Shown piece after piece: positions 61,697 to 64,000 of a DNA stretch of 64,000 nt (its first letter is position 1; each line of letters opens with the position of its first letter). Origin of the DNA: Thermosynechococcaceae cyanobacterium MS004 (lineage in GTDB: Bacteria > Cyanobacteriota > Cyanobacteriia > Thermosynechococcales > Thermosynechococcaceae); assembly GCA_022402525.1 (NCBI GenBank), contig JAKRSB010000101.1:62001-126000 (forward strand), given 5' to 3'. Made by a program: the position numbers and the translations under genes. The notes under the pieces are model-generated. The model was not told the origin of the DNA and did not search any database. It was given only the letters and a program-made list of their open reading frames with translations.

Positions 61697-63307
61697 ATGA
61701 CCATAGCAGCGGAAGCGACCCCATCGTCTGCACCATCAGAGCAGCAGGTAAAGACGTCACTTAAAGTCGGCGTTCCTAAAGAAATTTACCCTGGTGAGCA
61801 GCGGGTGTCTGCTACCCCAGATACCGCAAAGGTATTGCAGAAAATGGGGTTTGAAGTTTGGGTGGAGACCGGAGCCGGATTGTCTGCTAATTTTTCTGAT
61901 GCCAGCTATGAGGCCGTAGGCTGCCATCTTTGTCCCGATGCGCGTCAGCTCTGGGCGATCGCCGATATTGTCCTCAAGGTTCGTCCCCCCCAGGCGCATC
62001 CTGACCTGGGTGTTCATGAAGCAACCCTGACGCGCTCCGGCCAAACCCTGATTAGCTTTCTGTGGCCTGCCCAGAACCCAGCGCTATTGGAGCAGCTCGC
62101 CGCAAATCAAGCCACAGCGATCGCGATGGATTCGGTGCCGCGTATCACGCGAGCGCAAAAAATGGACGCCCTCAGCTCCATGGCAAACCTAGCAGGCTAC
62201 CGCGCTGTCATTGAAGCTGCAAACCAATTTGGTCGATTTTTTACAGGCCAAATTACCGCAGCAGGCAAAGTTCCGCCTGCAAAGGTGCTCGTGATTGGCG
62301 CTGGCGTGGCAGGCTTGGCTGCTCTGGGAGCTGCCCGTGGACTTGGGGCGATCGTCCGGGCTTTTGATACGCGCCCTGTGGTCAAAGAGCAGGTCGAGAG
62401 CATGGGTGCGGAATTTTTAGAGCTGCACTTTGAGGAAGATGGCTCTGGGGCGGGTGGCTACGCCAAGGAAATGAGCCCAGAATTCATTAAGGCCGAGATG
62501 GCGCTGTTTGCCGCCCAGGCTAAAGATGTGGATATCATCATTACCACCGCGCTGATTCCGGGGAGGCCAGCACCCAAGCTCATCACCCGCGACATGGTGG
62601 AAAGCATGAAGGCGGGTTCAGTCATTGTAGATATGGCCGCCGAGCAGGGGGGCAACTGCGAAGTCACCCGCCCTGGTGAAATCTATCGGTATCACGATGT
62701 GGCGATCGTGGGGCTAACGGATTTGCCGAGCCGCATGGCAAATCAAGCCAGTCAGCTTTACGGCACCAACCTTTGCCACCTCCTCAAAGATATGGGCGGC
62801 GCTGAACACTACACCATCGACTATGAAGACGAAGTGGTGCGCGGTGCCCTCGTACTCCATGAGGGAGAACTCAAGTGGCCTGCCCCCAAGCCTGCTGCAC
62901 CGCCGCTGCCTGCTGCCGCTGCGCCCAAAGAAGCCCCTGCACCCGCCATGCTCAAGCCAGAACCTAAGTCCAAGGGCTGGCTTTGGATGATTCTGATCGG
63001 TGCGGCGCTCATTGGGATTGGCCTTGGCGCACCGGAGTCCTTCTTGTCTCACTTTATTGTGTTTGTGCTGGCCTGTTTTGTCGGCTGGCAGGTCATTTGG
63101 AATGTGGCTCCCGCCCTACATACGCCCCTCATGAGCGTCACCAATGCCATCAGCGGCATCATTATTTTGGGTGGAATGCTGCAAATTTCTGGCCCTGTTA
63201 CTGCTCCAACGACAGTCCTGGGCGCGATCGCCATTTTGGTTGGCACCATCAACATTGCTGGTGGCTTCTGGGTCACCCAACGGATGCTCAATATGTTTCG
63301 TAAATAG
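61697..63307 (+). CDS. pntA: NAD(P) transhydrogenase, alpha subunit
   Basis: 536 residues; the E. coli-type single-chain alpha subunit is about 510. N-terminal NAD-binding domain d[41 protein letters not shown] (nucleotide-binding fold), [21 protein letters not shown] Pro/Ala linker ([20 protein letters not shown]) leads to four C-terminal membrane helices. Couples proton flow to hydride transfer between NADH and NADP+ with PntB, which starts 108 bp downstream. Ribosome-binding site AAGGAG at 61686-61691. Confidence 0.96.
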   Translation: MTIAAEATPSSAPSEQQVKTSLKVGVPKEIYPGEQRVSATPDTAKVLQKMGFEVWVETGAGLSANFSDASYEAVGCHLCPDARQLWAIADIVLKVRPPQAHPDLGVHEATLTRSGQTLISFLWPAQNPALLEQLAANQATAIAMDSVPRITRAQKMDALSSMANLAGYRAVIEAANQFGRFFTGQITAAGKVPPAKVLVIGAGVAGLAALGAARGLGAIVRAFDTRPVVKEQVESMGAEFLELHFEEDGSGAGGYAKEMSPEFIKAEMALFAAQAKDVDIIITTALIPGRPAPKLITRDMVESMKAGSVIVDMAAEQGGNCEVTRPGEIYRYHDVAIVGLTDLPSRMANQASQLYGTNLCHLLKDMGGAEHYTIDYEDEVVRGALVLHEGELKWPAPKPAAPPLPAAAAPKEAPAPAMLKPEPKSKGWLWMILIGAALIGIGLGAPESFLSHFIVFVLACFVGWQVIWNVAPALHTPLMSVTNAISGIIILGGMLQISGPVTAPTTVLGAIAILVGTINIAGGFWVTQRMLNMFRK

Positions 63308-63414
63308 CGATCGCAGCCAGCATCCAGTTTTGACGATGCAGCTTTGACGATGCAGTTTTGACTCAATTCATCACAATCATTTAGCGACCTCCCGCACCAT
63401 TCAACCCTTAGCCC

Positions 63415-64000
63415 ATGAATAATAGTCTTGTTACCGTCGCCTATATTGCAGCCAGCGGCCTATTTATCTTGAGCCTTGCTGGCCTCTCCAATCAAGAAAC
63501 TGCCCGCAAAGGCAACCTCTACGGCATCATCGGTATGATTGTTGCCCTCGGTGCAACCGCCCTGAGCGCCAGTGTCTCAGGAACAGGCTACGCCGCGCTG
63601 TTGGCTATGATTTTACCCGGTGCCCTGATTGGGGCAGTCCTAGCCTCACGGGTTGCCATGACCTCCATGCCGGAACTGGTTGCTATTCTCCATAGCTTTG
63701 TGGGGCTGGCTGCTGTTCTGGTTGGCATTGGCAACTACCTCAGCCCTGAAGCGGGACTGACGGGGGCTGAAGCGACCATTCACCAGATTGAAATTTATCT
63801 GGGTGTCTTCATTGGGGCAGTCACCTTTGCGGGCTCCATTGTGGCCTTTGCCAAACTGCGAGAGCTAATCAGCAGCAAACCCCTCACCCTGCCCGGTCGC
63901 CATTTGCTGAACATCGGCTTTTTGGTGGGCACGCTTGTCTTGGGCGTTCAGTTTATGGGTCTAGATGCGTCCACCGGACTTCAGCCCCTGCTGATTATGA
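63415..64000 (+). CDS. pntB: NAD(P) transhydrogenase, beta subunit (5' part)
   Basis: ATG at 63415 opens a frame that is unbroken for 195 codons to the end of the window: MNNSLVTVAYIAASGLFILSL at the start, then IIGMIVALGATALSASVSGT, SFVGLAAVLVGIGNYLSPEA and HQIEIYLGVFIGAVTFAGSI. This is the membrane part of PntB (about 460-480 residues in full). The NADP-binding domain lies beyond the window. Cotranscription with pntA is expected. Confidence 0.95.
   Translation, partial: MNNSLVTVAYIAASGLFILSLAGLSNQETARKGNLYGIIGMIVALGATALSASVSGTGYAALLAMILPGALIGAVLASRVAMTSMPELVAILHSFVGLAAVLVGIGNYLSPEAGLTGAEATIHQIEIYLGVFIGAVTFAGSIVAFAKLRELISSKPLTLPGRHLLNIGFLVGTLVLGVQFMGLDASTGLQPLLIM

Noticed and set aside
1-64000. 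tRNA, rRNA, CRISPR and riboswitch search by eye
   Set aside because: No T-loop-like GGTTCRA core with matching acceptor arms, no regularly spaced repeats with unique spacers, and no cobalamin-type element before cobL were found. The tandem arrays have no spacers and are not CRISPR. A covariance-model scan would be decisive.

Overview
The window is chromosomal DNA of a cyanobacterium, probably a filamentous Leptolyngbya-like lineage (the genus is inference). The evidence is the very frequent HIP1 octamer GCGATCGC, a cyAbrB regulator, CytM, DUF3593, PntA/PntB, a valyl-tRNA synthetase carrying the cyanobacterial CAAD membrane domain, and a PBP1A-type enzyme fused to an FHA domain. Gene density is high and most genes are housekeeping. 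I recognised no rRNA, tRNA, CRISPR array, prophage or complete insertion sequence.

Layout. 1-13.6 kb: the end of a GNAT-like gene, cysS, an M90 peptidase, a DUF362 protein, a Tat/lipoprotein Rieske protein, an alpha/beta hydrolase, small cyanobacterial proteins, an A-type Fe-S carrier, cobL, DUF3593, cytM and the FHA-PBP. 14-30.4 kb, nearly all minus strand: alaS, a small protein coupled to rsmG, a Rieske oxygenase, moeA, htpG, a PP2C phosphatase, a UbiB kinase, a large Ser/Thr kinase, rsfS and upp. 30.6-33.8 kb: a minus-strand group of five small or repetitive proteins (PRC-barrel/LEA-like, CsbD, membrane proteins) that looks stress-related. 34.3-46 kb: a VOC-like protein, menB, valS, xseA/xseB, an orphan sugar-type ABC permease, cyAbrB, rnz and a SpoIID-family protein. 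46-51.2 kb: a phosphate-uptake locus with two pstB genes flanking pstS-pstC-pstA and mirrored Pho boxes between the divergent pstB and pstS. 51.5-64 kb: a coiled-coil protein, aroA, der, a two-gene TerB-C/P-loop ATPase operon, VanW, a glycosyltransferase, and pntA with the start of pntB.

Three features go beyond ordinary annotation. (1) Two families of short non-coding mobile elements: family A (three copies, matching 10-bp inverted ends, each flanked by a different 7-bp target duplication) and family B (one copy, perfect 17-bp inverted ends, 9-bp duplication). (2) About two dozen short tandem arrays with a repeat unit near 14-16 bp lie between genes and also inside genes. Those inside genes have exactly 15-bp units, so they add pentapeptides to CysS, CytM, AlaS, ValS, a kinase, a CsbD protein and others. 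(3) A translationally coupled pair encoding a membrane-anchored TerB-C protein and a DUF2791/BREX-type ATPase is the best candidate for a little-described system.

Functional links: the PP2C phosphatase, the Ser/Thr kinase and the FHA domain on the PBP could belong to one phospho-signalling theme (inference). The pst locus has a clear shared control region. Many automatic start calls are TTG or GTG; where a better ATG start exists it was chosen and the reason is given.
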